A stretch of DNA of 64,000 nucleotides from Phoronis australis. Taxonomy: Eukaryota > Phoronida > Phoronidae. The DNA lies in NCBI GenBank assembly GCA_002633005.1, contig NMRA01000165.1, positions 719,766-783,765 on the forward strand. Reading direction: 5' to 3'. Below are positions 39,501 through 51,060 of the stretch, piece by piece; the stretch's first letter is position 1; the number at the start of each line of letters is the position of its first letter. The position numbers and the translations under genes are program-made. The notes beneath the pieces are model-generated. The model ran no database searches, was not told the DNA's origin, and saw only the letters and a program-made list of their open reading frames with translations.

Positions 39501-42500
39501 GCTTCAAAGCCGACAAATTTGACTACTTGTAGACTGAGATAGCGTCCTCTATTAAAGTTGTTTACCTTAATTCTGTAAACATCCAGGTGCAGTACTTCTC
39601 CATTTGTTTTGCACAAAAATAATTGTCGTAATTGTAGTTTTCCACTTTCCAAAGGCCGCTTATTTTGTTAATTATGCAAATCTTACTAAATGTTGTTTTA
39701 TGGCATCTACACAGTGCATACTATGCTAGCAATAAACTTTTTTATTTTTGTTGAGAAATTTGATAAAATAGAATTTCTCTTGTCGGCCCTATGAATAAGT
39801 GAAAAGTTACTGTAGAGTGCATCGTATGTCTTGAAGTAGTTGCTTTAGAATATTCTACATCCACTCATCCTCAGAGAGCCACTTCATGGGTGTATCGCAT
39901 GTACTTTTAGAATCTCCAAGCAGACTACTCGATGGAAAGTCATTCTATGGACCTGGAGAATTATGTGAACGTAGCCAGAACACGGAGGCGGCGGGCTAAG
40001 GCCCTGCTCGACTTTGAACGACATGATGATGATGAACTGGGCTTCAGAAAGAACGATATCATCACGGTAGGCATTACAGGATAATACCAGAACATGTAAA
40101 GTTTAACGCTAAACAACTGTTATGTAATAGCTGCGTTTTATGTCTTGTTAGTGATCTAATATGGGTAATAGTCAGTTATAACGTTATCGTATTTTGAGAA
40201 CCAGTTTGATGCCTGTTATTCAGTGGAGAAAACTGGTTCTCAAAATTCGCCCTGTTATATCCGAACACTACCCTAGTTTGGCCGTTATTTTTGCGATAAA
40301 TTTAAGTACACTCTGATAATTTTGGAACTTTTCCAAATTTACAGATAATTTAGTTATCCGTTAATTAAAATGACTTGAAATAAATCGGAGACATAACATT
40401 CAAATGAATCCTTTTGATATCTGAATAGAGTGAGAGAGCATGTTCACCAGCTTGATGACATTGTCAGAACACGGGTCGTGTAGAATTACATGAATGCAAA
40501 TATTTATACAAGTGGGTCATTACTTCACCAGCGCCACTTAATGACTTTCTACCTGTGATGCAGATAATCTCTCAGAAGGATGAGCACTGTTGGGTTGGTG
40601 AGCTGAATGGTCTGCGGGGCTGGTTCCCCGCCAAGTTTGTGGAGCTGTTAGACGAGAGGAGTAAAGACTACTCGTGTGCTGGCGACGACAGCGTCACAGA
40701 GAATGTCACCGACCTGGTGCGCGGAGTGTAAGTTGTTCGATGTTGCAAGCCAAGTTCATTGACTGACATAGTTTGTGTTCGAGTTCCAGCACTTCGATGT
40801 CATCATGGTGTAGAGTGAGTGAGGAGATCGTGACATAAGGCTTATAACTTAATTGTTGTGAACAAGCTTCATCTGTGGCGAAGTAGTCAAAGTGTCGTCT
40901 TAAAGTTATGTACTTAGGACCTTATCGACAAGTCTGTGTCTTTAGCCATATGTCAAGAAATCTGTAGATTGTAGAATTTGATATTTAACTTCATGACAAT
41001 TTCCCATTAATTCAGTCAAGTGATCACGTAATGAAATTTAGCGAGAAAAAATCAAATATTAAGGTACTGCATTAATCTCAAAACACTGGGAACAGTAGCT
41101 AACTTACCCGTCAATCCACCTTCATTATCAGTCTTGTGGGAAGACTACTTGGATGATGAATTTGGCTTCCAGGTCATCTTAGTCTGAATATTTCGTCTTG
41201 CTCTGTACATTTATCCTGTTTTACCTCTGTACTTCAGGTTGTGTCCTGCTCTGAAGAACATATTTGAACATGGTCTAAAGAAACCCAAGTTACTTGGCAG
41301 TACTGTTCACCCGTGGCTCTTCATGGAGGAGGTAGGCTTGTTAGACAATTTAGCTTTTAATCTTTCAATTAAGCTTGTAGCGGTAATGTAGACTCGGTTC
41401 CTGCATTTTACGACACGTGTTCTTTAGAAATCTTTCTCCTTGTAACGGTGCGTCTCTCCCGTTTCTGCAGGAAGACTCCTTTTTGTAGTTCATCACTGCC
41501 AAACATTCCGTTCTGAAGACTTTCCACAAATCTCGCTAGCTCATTTCCATGCAACCAATTATGACCGATTTTAGCCTGGTAGATGATGGTTTCAGTATGC
41601 TTGAAGTGTTGTATTTACATTTACTGACTTTTAAATCTTAACAAGGGTTCACAACAATGAGTGACTCGATACTCATGAAGTGGTGCTCAGGAATAAAAGT
41701 CCTTCTTTTCAACTTTTGAATTCATTGAGAGCAGAAGGTAATTCACCAGCATGAGAGCGTTCATGTGATAAGGGACCCACATGACTTGCCCAAATGCTGA
41801 CATTTCTATGGTAAGGTCCCTTGCTTCACTTGTGACACCCGGTGAATTTCGAGTTCCTCAGTTAGACATTGACTATGGTGACTGTTGATTGAGCTTGTGT
41901 CCTTAATTTGGAGGTTGACTACTTTGATGTGCCGAGGACGATAATTGATTCTCTCTCCACTCAGGCTGCCATCAAAGAAGTAGAGAAGGACTTCCAGTCA
42001 GTGTATTCAAGATTGGTGCTGTGCAAGACCTATAGGTAAATGAGATTATGACACTGACATCAACCAGTGTTATGTCAAGTTTCACACAAAGCTATTTGAT
42101 CATAATAGATCGTCCCAGGTAGCCGGCACGCCCACTCGGGTCGGTCAAATTTTCTGAGCAAATCACAGGTGTTTGTGTGGTAGATGACATGCGATTTCAC
42201 ACTCTGTCTTGTACACGTTAGTTTCTTAATGAAACAAGGTTCTCATTATCAGAACAATAGCCCAAACAGTGTGAGTGGGTAAAATCATATCACTGTTAAG
42301 AGCATGCCTAGTTCATAGTCCATGAAGTCTCTGAGTTTGCATGACAACCATTTCGTCTCATGACCAGAGCTAAAGGTGTTGTAACAGGCTTTGTTCAAGA
42401 TAAATTTAGATCCAGATAACTCTTGATTTTGTTCCTTTGTGATCACAAAACATTAAATTTGCAATAGAACCAGTGTGGTTGTCTCTAATTATTCTTGACC

Positions 42501-43334
42501 ACAATTGTGAAATGTCTAAAAGGAATGCCATCAATGTTAATTTATAGTAATTGCCAGTTTCCCATCATTAATACTCTCAGTTCCTTTTTAGGCTCTCTTT
42601 TTTTCCCTCATGTTTTCTTGACTTAATATTTTAGGCTTGATGAAGATGGGAAAGTGTTGACTCCTGAGGAAATTCTGTACAGGGTATGTTATATCAGATT
42701 GGGTTTTAGATGCCTTGTTTTTTAAATGAGGCATTGTTTAACAACAGAGAAGTTTTGTGCTTCTTTTGGCCATCATAACTGTTTTCAATGTCTCCAGATT
42801 TGTAGTTCATAATAGTGTAACAGTGCACACTTGTTTGAAGGTGTCTCTAGTTGTTTGTTGAGACCAGGGGTGTGCTCTTCAGATGCAAGAAACTTGCATA
42901 AATGCAAGACCATGCAATATCATGCGAGTGAAAAGCAGGTGTTTCGCAAATATGCTCGGGAGCTTAGTAGCATACCCTGGCAAAGTGGCGACCTCTGTAG
43001 TGATTGGTTGGTAAGGTTGGACTGTTGGGTTATGTGATACAATTCAATGTTTTCACTCCATAAGCAAACATTTCTTGTCGTAAGTGCTTTGCGAGTGTAT
43101 CGGGTCTTCGGAATGTACCATTGGCTGTTTTGGACTTAGGAAACAACCAGTTGGCAACAGTAGTATCAAGTCAATGACATGGTTGGTTGTTTCTTTCAGG
43201 CGGTTCAGTCGGTGAACGTGAGTCACAACGCTGCTCATGCCCAGATGGACGTCAAGTTTCGCTCGCTCATGTGCTGTGGGCTAAAGTGAGTCGTTAGTGC
43301 TAAGAGTGATGTTAAGAAAATTTATATGTATATG

Positions 43335-43387
<53 letters not shown>

Positions 43388-46300
43388 CACCTTGTCACTG
43401 TCTAGCTACTTACCAAACAAGTTAAAATAAGTAAGTTTTAGCACGTTATTGATGAGATGAGCTGAGCATCTGAGTTTTAAGTTATTATCCAAATGAAGGA
43501 CATTCCATGTCATTGTTCTCCAGTCTGGATTAAAAACTATCTGACTACTTACTTCACACTAGTTGTTTTTTGATAAATTATTCATTTGGTTTAAGCTTAT
43601 TTGGACTGCAGTTGGTTTCATGATTGTAAAATTGTTCAAAAACATTCTAAACAACTTTTATGAAAAATGGTGTGAAGACATCTCAAAAAGCACTTTTTTC
43701 CTTTTGTTGCCACACACACTATGTAAAAAATCCTCGTGTTCACAAATTGCCCCCCATCTTACCCCTCATGTCTGCGACTTTCTTCCAGTGAGCAGGTGCT
43801 TCACCTTTGGCTAGAGACCCTGTGCTCTTGCTGTGAGGTGGTAGAGAAGTGGTACCACCCCTGGGCCTACATGAGGAGTCCTGGTTGGGTACAGATCAAG
43901 TGTGAACTCAGGTACGTGCAGCTGGCCCGTGTGCTGTGGCGGTAGGGTAGCCGGTGACGGGCTTTGTTGGTGGGAATGATGGGGTGGGTATCCGTGAGGC
44001 AGCATTGACTTTTTTGTGGAACCCGTTAGCTCTTGCCCAGGTCTCTTGCCAGTGGCATGGTTTTGATTCTATAAAACGTGGTTTTGTGACAAAGACACGC
44101 ATGCTTAAGGCCATTTGTATGGAAATCAAAATTCTACTCTTAATATTGACCAATAGGTGTCACCGCTATCATCTCGCCTAGTGCCATTTCTTTGCAAAAG
44201 TCTACACCTGCCTTTAAGTTAACTGACAAATACATTACCTACTTTGATTGTGAAAAATTCTTAGCATTGCATAAACATGCAGTCTCTGTCTTCCTTTTAA
44301 GTTTTGAGTTGTGCTCTTTCTATTGTGTATATATGTTAGTTGTCTGATTGGTGTGTTCAGTTACTGTTGTTTGAATGTTGGTGCCTCTGTTGGTTAATTG
44401 GTGTTGACGTTATATTTTTATACTTTGACATCTCTGTATTAGTGATTATTTAGACCGCAATCCTAAGATGATGTTTTTTCCGAGACATCATATGACCGAC
44501 GAGTTAGTTTTGAGTTGCCTAAAGTTAGTACCTCACCAGTTTAGTGTTTTCACCAACTGTTGTGAAGGAGGGAGCTCACTGCTGTACTCTGAAGGACTCT
44601 AGCTTGCAATCAACACACACCTGGGCGCATGCTGTAGGTTCTTCTGGGTTTTGACTTGAATGTGTCTTTGTGTGCGTGTGTATATGAATGTCAGCCAGTC
44701 GGATATTGTGTTAAGTTTAGTTATGACATTGATGGTGGTGATGGCGACGATGATGACGACGACGACAACAATGATGATATTAAAACACTTCATGACTTGA
44801 ATCAATTTCCTGCGGCATCATTTTAGACCATTATGCAAGTTGTTTTTCAATCTGAACCTGAAGAGCGAGCTTCTAAACTCTGGCTCTAAGCAGCGCCATC
44901 TGCAGGACGCGTTCTTGGAGGATGTCTGCGACATGCTGGTCAAACACCAGCTGTTCAGTTGGGACATTATGGACAAGGGGAAATCCTTCAGCTACTGAAA
45001 GGTTTGCGTCACTGTCAGGAGTGCATGTGCCAAGATAGGACCCCAAATTTCAAATTTGTTCTCTCAATGGCAGTTGGGTTTGCACCTGTTTTGTTATCTA
45101 TTCTCTATGGGGAATGAGTTCGACCAGTTCAGTATCAAACTTCGCTGCAGTACTTAATCTAGTTTGAAAGCAGTAGGGTGCAAATCCTTTAACTGATAAT
45201 TGCTTTGAATGCCGGTTTTGGTTCTGAATGCTCAACCATGACATTTTTCTTACTTAGCTGATGTATGTCACAACTGTGATTCAGAAGTGAACATTGCACC
45301 CAACTCCCATGCCTATTTGTTAGAGCACGCTCCCATAACAAGTTTACTTCAATAACTGTGCAATTTCTACTTTCAGGGACACTTCTCTCTTTGTAGTGTA
45401 GGTTGCTACGTTTAACATTTTCTAACAGCTTATTAACTCTGTCTCCCAGTGGGTATGGATCATCAAATTCAAATGTTCTGCTGAAGTCCCGCATGTATGT
45501 TTTAATTAGCATCAGGCGAGCGTTTACACATCTTGGGTTTCTGTGATTTCAAAGGGCTGAAACGTAATGGAGACTCTGTGCAGTTGGACTAACAACGAAG
45601 TACCATCCATTCTCAGTTGTGTGAGCCTTTGTCGTTCAGTCACTGTCAAGTAACTCTTAGTTTTGACATGTTTTAAAGTTTAAAATGGTTCAGTAAAACA
45701 TCACTTGTGACTACACTTGTGATGTGCGAACCAGTCTTAGCATTAATTCAGGTCATTTCTTCGTTTCATGTGATGTCAGTTTTGTATGAAACGGTAAAGC
45801 CAGTTGGTCTGAATGTTGTGCGTGTTCATTTCTATAGTTAGTAGTTGACATAGGACCACCTATCAAGCTCATTCTAGGGACCATCTGGACAAAAATTAAA
45901 CTTACGTAATGTGACACTTGTGTGTCAGTTTACTCCACCTCTTCAAGATAGTGCAGCCTGCCTCTGATTTACTTGCCTTGATGACAACTTCAACTATCTG
46001 TGTGGACAGAAACTGTGTCGATTGGCTGTCTGAACACAGTTTGTTAGTGTCCGACTCGTGTGTTGTTAGCATCCACTGGCATAGTCACAGGAGGGCACAA
46101 TGGGTCCATGGTCCCACTGTTTATTGCAAAACAGCCCCCCTCCAGTCAAAACTCGGTATGATTTTGCATTTGTGTCACACTGTTCTTTGCAAAGTGCCCC
46201 CTGGTGGCCAACAATTTTGTGTTTGCCCTGTCCTGTTGAATACTTTTGGCTGTGCCAGTGTTGGCATCTGTCTGAAAGGAATTTCTCCACAGTTCGCTAC

Positions 46301-48526
46301 TTGAATGAGTGAGAATGTGCGTTTTATAAGAATCAGTGTGAGCGATACTTTTGTCGTTTCTGTGATCACGTTTGCATTAGAATCAAGCGGGATAGAATAA
46401 TTAAGTCTTGCTGGAAGAGAAATTCAACCAAGAAATCTGTGTCAAATATTAGTTTTGATGTGACATAAAGTTCATTCCGAATGTTACAGGAAAATATGGT
46501 TGTTGCCATTGCCTATATATGTATATAAATTGTGCGACTGCTTCAGTGATTAGTCTAAATGTTGGTCTCTGTCATTTCTTGAACTTTTTCTGTTAACTCA
46601 GTCCTGTGCTTTCAGGATTCTCAGTCAATTCTCGTTTCGTCTCTCCCTTGACTGGGAGTTGCCCAAAAAGGACGCGTCTCGGGCCCTTCAGGACTCTGTC
46701 AAAGACTTGCTGGTCAAGCACCATTTGTTCAGTTGGGACAGCTGAGGTTAATTGCCTGCTGTGTGCGTGTGCGTGTGTGTGTTTGTTGAGATATCTTCAT
46801 GGGCACCGTGATGCTGATTGTGGATTGGCGCGTTTGCTGAGCCGTCCGACACTGCTTATCAATTTCTGACTACTCATTTGCAGATTTAGTTGGTTTGCTG
46901 CGCACGTGTTCTGATGCTCGTTGAAACATTCATGCGCTTCTTCAGTTTGCGGAGATTGGACGTTCTCCATTTTGTTGTTGTTAACGGTGACTGATGTATG
47001 TAGAGTTTTAACGTAGAATGAAACTTTAAATTTCCAAAAAATTTCTGAGACTAATTTCAATTGATAATGGCTCACTCAAAAGATGGGTGTTCACATAACT
47101 TATCCGTTGAGAGTCGTCTAGTTTTAGGCAACAGTGGTGAAAAATGGTAATGTCTTTGTTGAATATTGGTGATTTCATGAAGTTTTAAGTGTGCAGTCTG
47201 AACGTTGCTCATTATATGTTTCAACATACTGATTATTTTCATCATTTTGACACAACTTTAAAATGTCTTGTCATTTTCTTTCTGTCACTAGTTAGAAATA
47301 GTGTAAAATCTTGCCAATTTCAGAAAAAAATATCGTAAAACTGACCTATTTTCTTTTTACAAAGGCTTTTAACATTGTTATGAATGCCCACAAATTTTAT
47401 AACCATTGTCTAGTGGTAGCTATGGCATACAACTTAAGAGCAATAAGGCATTTGTTTAGTGTAACTTGCTTTTTATAGAAAATAGAATTTCACTTGTTAG
47501 TCATACTGTGTCCTCAATTTGTGAGATTGTGCAGTCGCTTGGTGAATACCAGCTCTTGAATTTGACTCTTCTCACGGTTCAGTCAGGGGGTGTTTCGCAG
47601 ATGCAAGAAACACGCCTAAAACCAAATCACGCAAGAGCAGATAAAATCACAAAAGTGAAAGGCACGAGTAAGCTCGGACCTTGGGCTCCCTAGCAAAATG
47701 GCTGCCACTAATGTGATTGGTCGGTGAGGTTGGACGTTGAATCATGGGATAGAATTCACTGTCTCCATTCCATGTGCAAAGATTTCTCGTTGCAATCCCT
47801 TTGCGAGTGTCTGGGATCTACGGAACACAGCCTAGATGATAGATCGAAGACTAATGCTGAGAGGGCAGTGTTGGGACTTACACGTGTCGATGGACTTTTA
47901 TCATGGACACACTTAACACTTAATGCAGTATCATCATCATCTCACTGCTTTTCTATTGTTTGCTATTGTATGTGTTTCCACTGCCAACTTCCACTAACCA
48001 TAATAACGTTTATGTGTGTGTTCTATATTAACAGGGCAAACTTCATACTAACATACTTGATATACCAAATCTGAGTTAATCAATTGTTTATTGCACTAGT
48101 ATGTTTTGTGTACCGGTAACTACCTTGATGTTAACGATAATTTTTCACCTTGCTAAATGTCGTAATGTAACATACGGTTGGTAAATTTTAAATTGTTTTT
48201 GCAGAAAATCTGAAAAATTCATTCACAAAATTTGATTTTCTCTTGTTGTCTCATCATTCTCTATGGCCTTCATAAGTAGCATTTCATCAGCAAATACAGT
48301 TTTGCTTGGCAAGACTTCTGAGAATGCCTAAACATCGGCGTTCACTTTCATCTACGTTCTAAGCCTAAAACGTGTTGCCCTCTGTTGCAGAATCCTGTCA
48401 CAGTTCGCTTTCAACCTGTCGCAAGACTGGGAGATCCCCTCTATCAAGGACAAAACGAGCCAACCCCTGAAAGACGGAGTTCGTGACATGCTGGTTAAAC
48501 ATCATTTGTTTAGTTGGGATATATAA
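24597..48526 (+). CDS. SGSM3: Small G-protein signalling modulator 3 (TBC-SH3-RUN), near-complete
   Basis: This is a Rab GTPase-activating and scaffold protein of endosomes and membrane traffic. Exons: 24597-24766, 31562-31628, 32615-32745, 32958-33152, 33947-34081, 34474-34669, 34991-35136, 37478-37573, 38141-38272, 38998-39186, 39911-40066, 40564-40727, 41238-41331, 41965-42035, 42635-42683, 43200-43285, 43789-43911, 48391-48526. All are in phase. From the ATG at 24659 (ACCATGG context) the product is 757 residues, against about 749 in humans. [13 protein letters not shown] marks the N-terminus. The TBC domain has the Arg finger IEKDLLRT (Arg171, split by an intron) and Gln finger YCQGTGM (Gln208). 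SH3 is at about 494-553 ([16 protein letters not shown]) and RUN from about 560 to the end ([10 protein letters not shown]). The frame stays open upstream of 24659 to the acceptor ([14 protein letters not shown]), so a longer N-terminus is possible. Exons 5-7 recur at 35614-36845, and two further candidate last exons precede 48391. Confidence 0.95.
27180..27298. mobile_element. Small inverted-repeat element (119 bp)
   Basis: Bases 27180-27201 (TTTCTCTAATAGTTCGTACA, then CT) are the exact reverse complement of 27277-27298. Immediately inside the right arm, ATAGTTCATACAC/TA/GTGTACGAACTAT forms a second near-perfect palindrome, so two alternative hairpins are possible. No ORF. It is probably a very short MITE in SGSM3 intron 1. 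Confidence 0.6.
29674..29845. mobile_element. MITE with GGCCCAGTTTACAC-type ends (172 bp)
   Basis: The left end GGCCCAGTTTACACACTGC and the reverse complement of the right end (AGCCCGTTTACACTTGC) match over about 18 bases with a few differences. The interior has no ORF. It lies in SGSM3 intron 1. Confidence 0.55.
33918..35583 (+). repeat. Copy A of a 1.67-kb block containing SGSM3 exons 5-7
   Basis: This block is repeated at 35585-37262 and stops exactly at the single N at 35584. The two copies are identical for about 545 bases (to 34460), including exon 5 (33947-34081). After that they differ by a few percent with small indels. Coding differences in exons 6 and 7 are all synonymous (for example CTG/CTC, GCC/GCT, GAG/GAA, CTT/CTC, ACT CTA/ACA TTA). 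Confidence 0.9.
34731..34806 (+). pseudogene. Decayed partial copy of SGSM3 exon 6 in intron 6
   Basis: About 76 bases match exon 6: GACCAGAGAGTCCTGAGGCA, then GCTCA with a 3-base loss, then TTGCCTGATACAGACCT. The copy starts after an acceptor-like CATACAG, but its 5' end has diverged (ACTGGTAAGTG). The same relic is at 36398-36473 in copy B. It is evidence of an old tandem exon duplication that died. Confidence 0.75.
35584..35584. other. Single N at the junction of the SGSM3 duplication
   Basis: One undetermined base lies exactly between copies A and B of the exon 5-7 block, as expected where two contigs were joined. Confidence 0.9.
35585..37262 (+). repeat. Copy B of the SGSM3 exon 5-7 block (probable haplotype duplicate)
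   Basis: Copy B has exons 5' (35614-35748), 6' (36141-36336) and 7' (36700-36845), all intact and with valid splice sites. Copy B carries an insertion of about 40 bases near 36476-36519 that copy A lacks. It runs smoothly into unique intron sequence to exon 8 at 37478. Its left edge is the N at 35584. If both copies were real and spliced in, the TBC domain would contain about 159 extra residues repeating the Arg and Gln fingers. An unmerged allele is more likely. Confidence 0.8.
36398..36473 (+). pseudogene. Decayed exon 6 relic in copy B
   Basis: This is the counterpart of 34731-34806 with further changes (CTGATGCAGGTCAG in place of CTGAGGCAGCTCAG; TTTGTCTGATACAGATC in place of TTTGCCTGATACAGACC). 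Confidence 0.7.
38337..38380 (+). repeat. 18-bp tandem repeat
   Basis: TGGGTTTATGGTGTACAT is repeated twice perfectly, plus a partial third unit, in the SGSM3 intron after exon 9. Confidence 0.85.
40191..40246. repeat. Perfect 17-bp inverted repeat (hairpin)
   Basis: ATTTTGAGAACCAGTTT at 40191-40207 is the exact reverse complement of AAACTGGTTCTCAAAAT at 40230-40246, with a 22-base loop. It lies in the intron between SGSM3 exons 11 and 12. Confidence 0.8.
42865..43119 (+). mobile_element. MITE-like repeat, intron copy (255 bp)
   Basis: This is homologous to 47584-47832 in the same orientation. Shared stretches include CAGATGCAAGAAAC, GTGATTGGT(T/C)GGT, GAGGTTGGAC-like, and CTTTGCGAGTGT. The ends of the better copy are imperfect inverted repeats. 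It lies in the intron between SGSM3 exons 15 and 16. Confidence 0.6.
43323..43386. repeat. (TATATG)n/(TA)n microsatellite
   Basis: TATATG units pass into a pure TA run ending at about 43386, within an SGSM3 intron. Confidence 0.95.
44731..44778. repeat. GAY trinucleotide microsatellite
   Basis: Imperfect GAT/GGT/GAC repeats (GATGACGACGACGACAAC) lie about 50 bases upstream of the first alternative last exon of SGSM3. Confidence 0.85.
44827..44998 (+). CDS. SGSM3: SGSM3 candidate terminal exon a
   Basis: This exon follows the acceptor ATCATTTTAG and accepts the split AG of the exon ending at 43911 (AG+A = Arg). It encodes a RUN-domain end diverged from the other two: [17 protein letters not shown] near its start, [12 protein letters not shown], then an extra [10 protein letters not shown] before TGA. 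The resulting protein would be 769 residues. No canonical AATAAA was found close downstream; ATTAAA is at 45895. The open frame, intact acceptor and conserved LVKHxLFSWD argue against simple decay. Expression is not shown by sequence alone. Confidence 0.75.
46616..46745 (+). CDS. SGSM3: SGSM3 candidate terminal exon b
   Basis: The acceptor is GTGCTTTCAG, in the same phase (AG+G = Arg). It encodes [17 protein letters not shown], then a variable lysine/aspartate stretch, then [13 protein letters not shown] and TGA, giving a 755-residue protein. It resembles exon c and the vertebrate C-terminus more than exon a does, and starts 1789 bases after exon a. No clear poly(A) signal was recognised before the next exon. 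Confidence 0.8.
47584..47832 (+). mobile_element. MITE-like repeat between terminal exons b and c (249 bp)
   Basis: This is the second copy of the element at 42865-43119. The left end GGGGGTGTTTCGCAGATGC and the reverse complement of the right end (GGCTGTGTTCCGTAGATCC) are imperfect inverted repeats. No ORF. Confidence 0.6.
48391..48526 (+). CDS. SGSM3: SGSM3 candidate terminal exon c (vertebrate-like)
   Basis: The acceptor is TCTGTTGCAG, in the same phase (AG+A = Arg). It encodes [17 protein letters not shown] and [17 protein letters not shown] before TAA. This is the closest of the three to the vertebrate end ([27 protein letters not shown]). It starts 1775 bases after exon b, and the long 3' UTR to about 51.06 kb follows it. 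I take it as the ancestral form. Confidence 0.9.
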
Positions 48527-51060
48527 GCAATTGAGCTCCACAGCAGTGACCAATAAGGGTCTGAATTTACCGTACCATCACAAAGGGTCTTTGCTGTAAC
48601 TAGTTGCCTTCTTGGTTAAGATGTGGTTTTGCTAGAGAACTGCGCAGTGATTTAATCTTTGACTCTTCCTAACGCCTGCATTTTACAATCTCTGAATGTT
48701 AAAGTTTGATTGAAAAGATGAATCTCTGAAACGTTCAAAGAAAGTCATATGTAAATTAATGCTAGTGGTCGCTTGTAGCAGTCTTGTCAATATGGCGACT
48801 GTACAGTAGCCTACAGAGTCTACTGCTGTGTAATTAACTCTGCGCTGAGACCAAAGTAAGCAGTTGCCTCTCTGACCTCCGTGTGTCAGTCTGGCAGAGC
48901 TCTAATTTGGTTGGGAAAACTTTGTGCCGAAAGTCCCTGCAGAATTGAAGAAATGTGACACATTGTAGTTGAGTAATGTATTTTGTTTCCATAGAGAACG
49001 AGGATCTATACCATTTCCATTAAAGTGCGAATCCTTGGGTTTGTGTAGTTTTGAGGGGTAAAAGTGTACTGTGACTGAATAGCCCTATACTTTTTGTTAT
49101 TCATGGTGACGTAAGTTCTGTAATTGTCCAAAGTGCTCGTGACTGCTGAATCGCCTGCCTCGCAATCAGAATCTCAGTTCTTGCAATCTAGCATGCGGCA
49201 ATACGTAAGTGTGTGTGTGCACTGCCAACTTTGCACCTGTTTCAGCTTAACCGTGGCTGTTTCAAAAGCGTGGCAAATTTGAACTTTGGTGAAAGGGTCA
49301 CACCTCTACTCCAATCTGTTCATGACAAGTATCACTTTAAAATGTTGGCCGTTGTGAGCACTGTTAGATCCATGTCTGACTATCAACGAATCAAACGGTT
49401 CTTTTTGGACGTTGTAGGATCTGTAGAACCCGATTTCTGCACGGACATCAAACTGGTTCTCAAAATGCGTGTAGTGTGTAAAATGTGCACTGATGAATTA
49501 ATCACAGTCACTGAGATTATGTTGAATGATACAGCGCTAGGGGCTTGGTAGTTATTGTTGTCATTGTCACGGTTTGTTTTGTTCAAGTATTGTTGACAAA
49601 CACTGCGGACCATTGAGGTCTGCTGATGTGCCACATGAAAGGTCCAATGTCTTCGACAGACCGAGATAAGCTTACATGTGTATTTCGGTAGACTTATTAT
49701 TATCACTATTGTATAAAATGCAAAATTTTCATGGGACCCATTGTTGTTACCTGTATTCATTATGGAGAACTCACCTTTCACAGGAGGTACTATCTGAAAA
49801 GCAAATCAGTCTAATGGAATTGGGATCATTAAATTAATAGAATTTATTTTATTACCGTTCTAATGATAGTGTAGCTTGTCTATGATTCCTCAACACTGCC
49901 TTTGCTGCAGCTGTCTAAATTTAAAGTTTTTTTGAAAAGCATTAAATGTGAACTGATGTGATGTATAGTTGAATGAACGTTTCATATGAAAAAGCTGAAA
50001 AAGATTATTCATCAGCTAATTTAGGTAGGCATCTGGCTAAAAGGATATTCCACTAATTTAAAATCATGAATATTTATTTTTCAATTGATGTTTTTCACTT
50101 GAAATTTAATTGTTCATGTGTCGGTTTTGAATATTTGGTAAATATCTCTGATTGTGGAGAGTATGTCTTTGTATATAATAGTGTATGTATGTATGTATTG
50201 TAATTTCTTTTTCGTTAATAAGGTGCAATATTAAAACTTAATTGAGTGTTGTCACTTTGGTTAGTTCCTCATTGCTAGGAACTTAGTGTGTCTGGCATTT
50301 TCACTTTCGTTTATCAGGTTTGACTGAATCTAACATCGGAGTTTCATGTATACTTCACTCTTGTGGAAATTTGGTGATTAAAATGTCACGGTGATCAAAA
50401 TATTTATTTTCCATCACCTTAAATCCCCTCGTTGTACAAAAGAGGTCCTCCAACAGATGTCATGGTGGTTGAATCATTTATCAGAAAATCGTGTACATTG
50501 TAGGTCTTGTTACAATATTTTTGATTCATGAAAATAAAATTCTTGCTGTGTTATAACATTCCACAAATGAATCTTCATTTTAGTCGCTTTTTCTGCCTTT
50601 TAGATTAAGTTTTTACACAATTTTAGTGTTTGGTGGTATGGATCTGAACTTATACTAGATTTAAATTTTGATTTATCTTAATTTTTGTAGAATCTGGTTA
50701 AATTACGTCATCTATCTTGTGTCATTGGGAGATCCATTTTTAACATTGGAATTTCGTTGAGATTGTGTTCAGGAGTCTGGTCTAGCTGGGATCAATGTGC
50801 TGTGACGTTTTAAGCATGTCCACCAGGTGTCACAGTAGTCGACGTAGACTTCTGGTGTGACACTATTCATCTCTACTTAAAAATGTCATTAATCAAAGTT
50901 TGAGACAGTGAGATTGGTTAGTGCAAATTACACTGTAGGCTTTATATTATGATGTTCTGACAACTATTGTATTATAAAGAAATTGTGCTTAGGAACACAT
51001 TTAAATTCATTCCTCAAAGGTGACATTTTTGTAAATCATGCAATAAAGCATTTCATGTTT
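48527..51060 (+). other. Probable SGSM3 3' UTR
   Basis: AT-rich sequence follows terminal exon c up to a good poly(A) signal at 51042-51047. A 112-codon open frame (49213-49551) shows no recognisable domain or conserved context and is treated as chance. AATAAA also occurs at 50533-50538. Confidence 0.5.
51042..51047 (+). promoter_or_regulatory. Poly(A) signal, probable end of SGSM3
   Basis: AATAAA is followed within about 25-40 bases by a T/GT-rich element (GATGTGTTCGTTTTTTCTG), a typical cleavage context. Confidence 0.6.

Noticed and set aside
44827-46745. Terminal exons a and b as pseudo-exons
   Set aside because: Both keep acceptor, phase, open frame and the conserved LVKHxLFSWD block; decay would be expected to break at least one of these.
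49213-49551. 112-codon plus-strand open frame after SGSM3
   Set aside because: It lies in the probable 3' UTR, shows no domain, signal peptide or splice partner, and an overlapping minus-strand frame is equally long.
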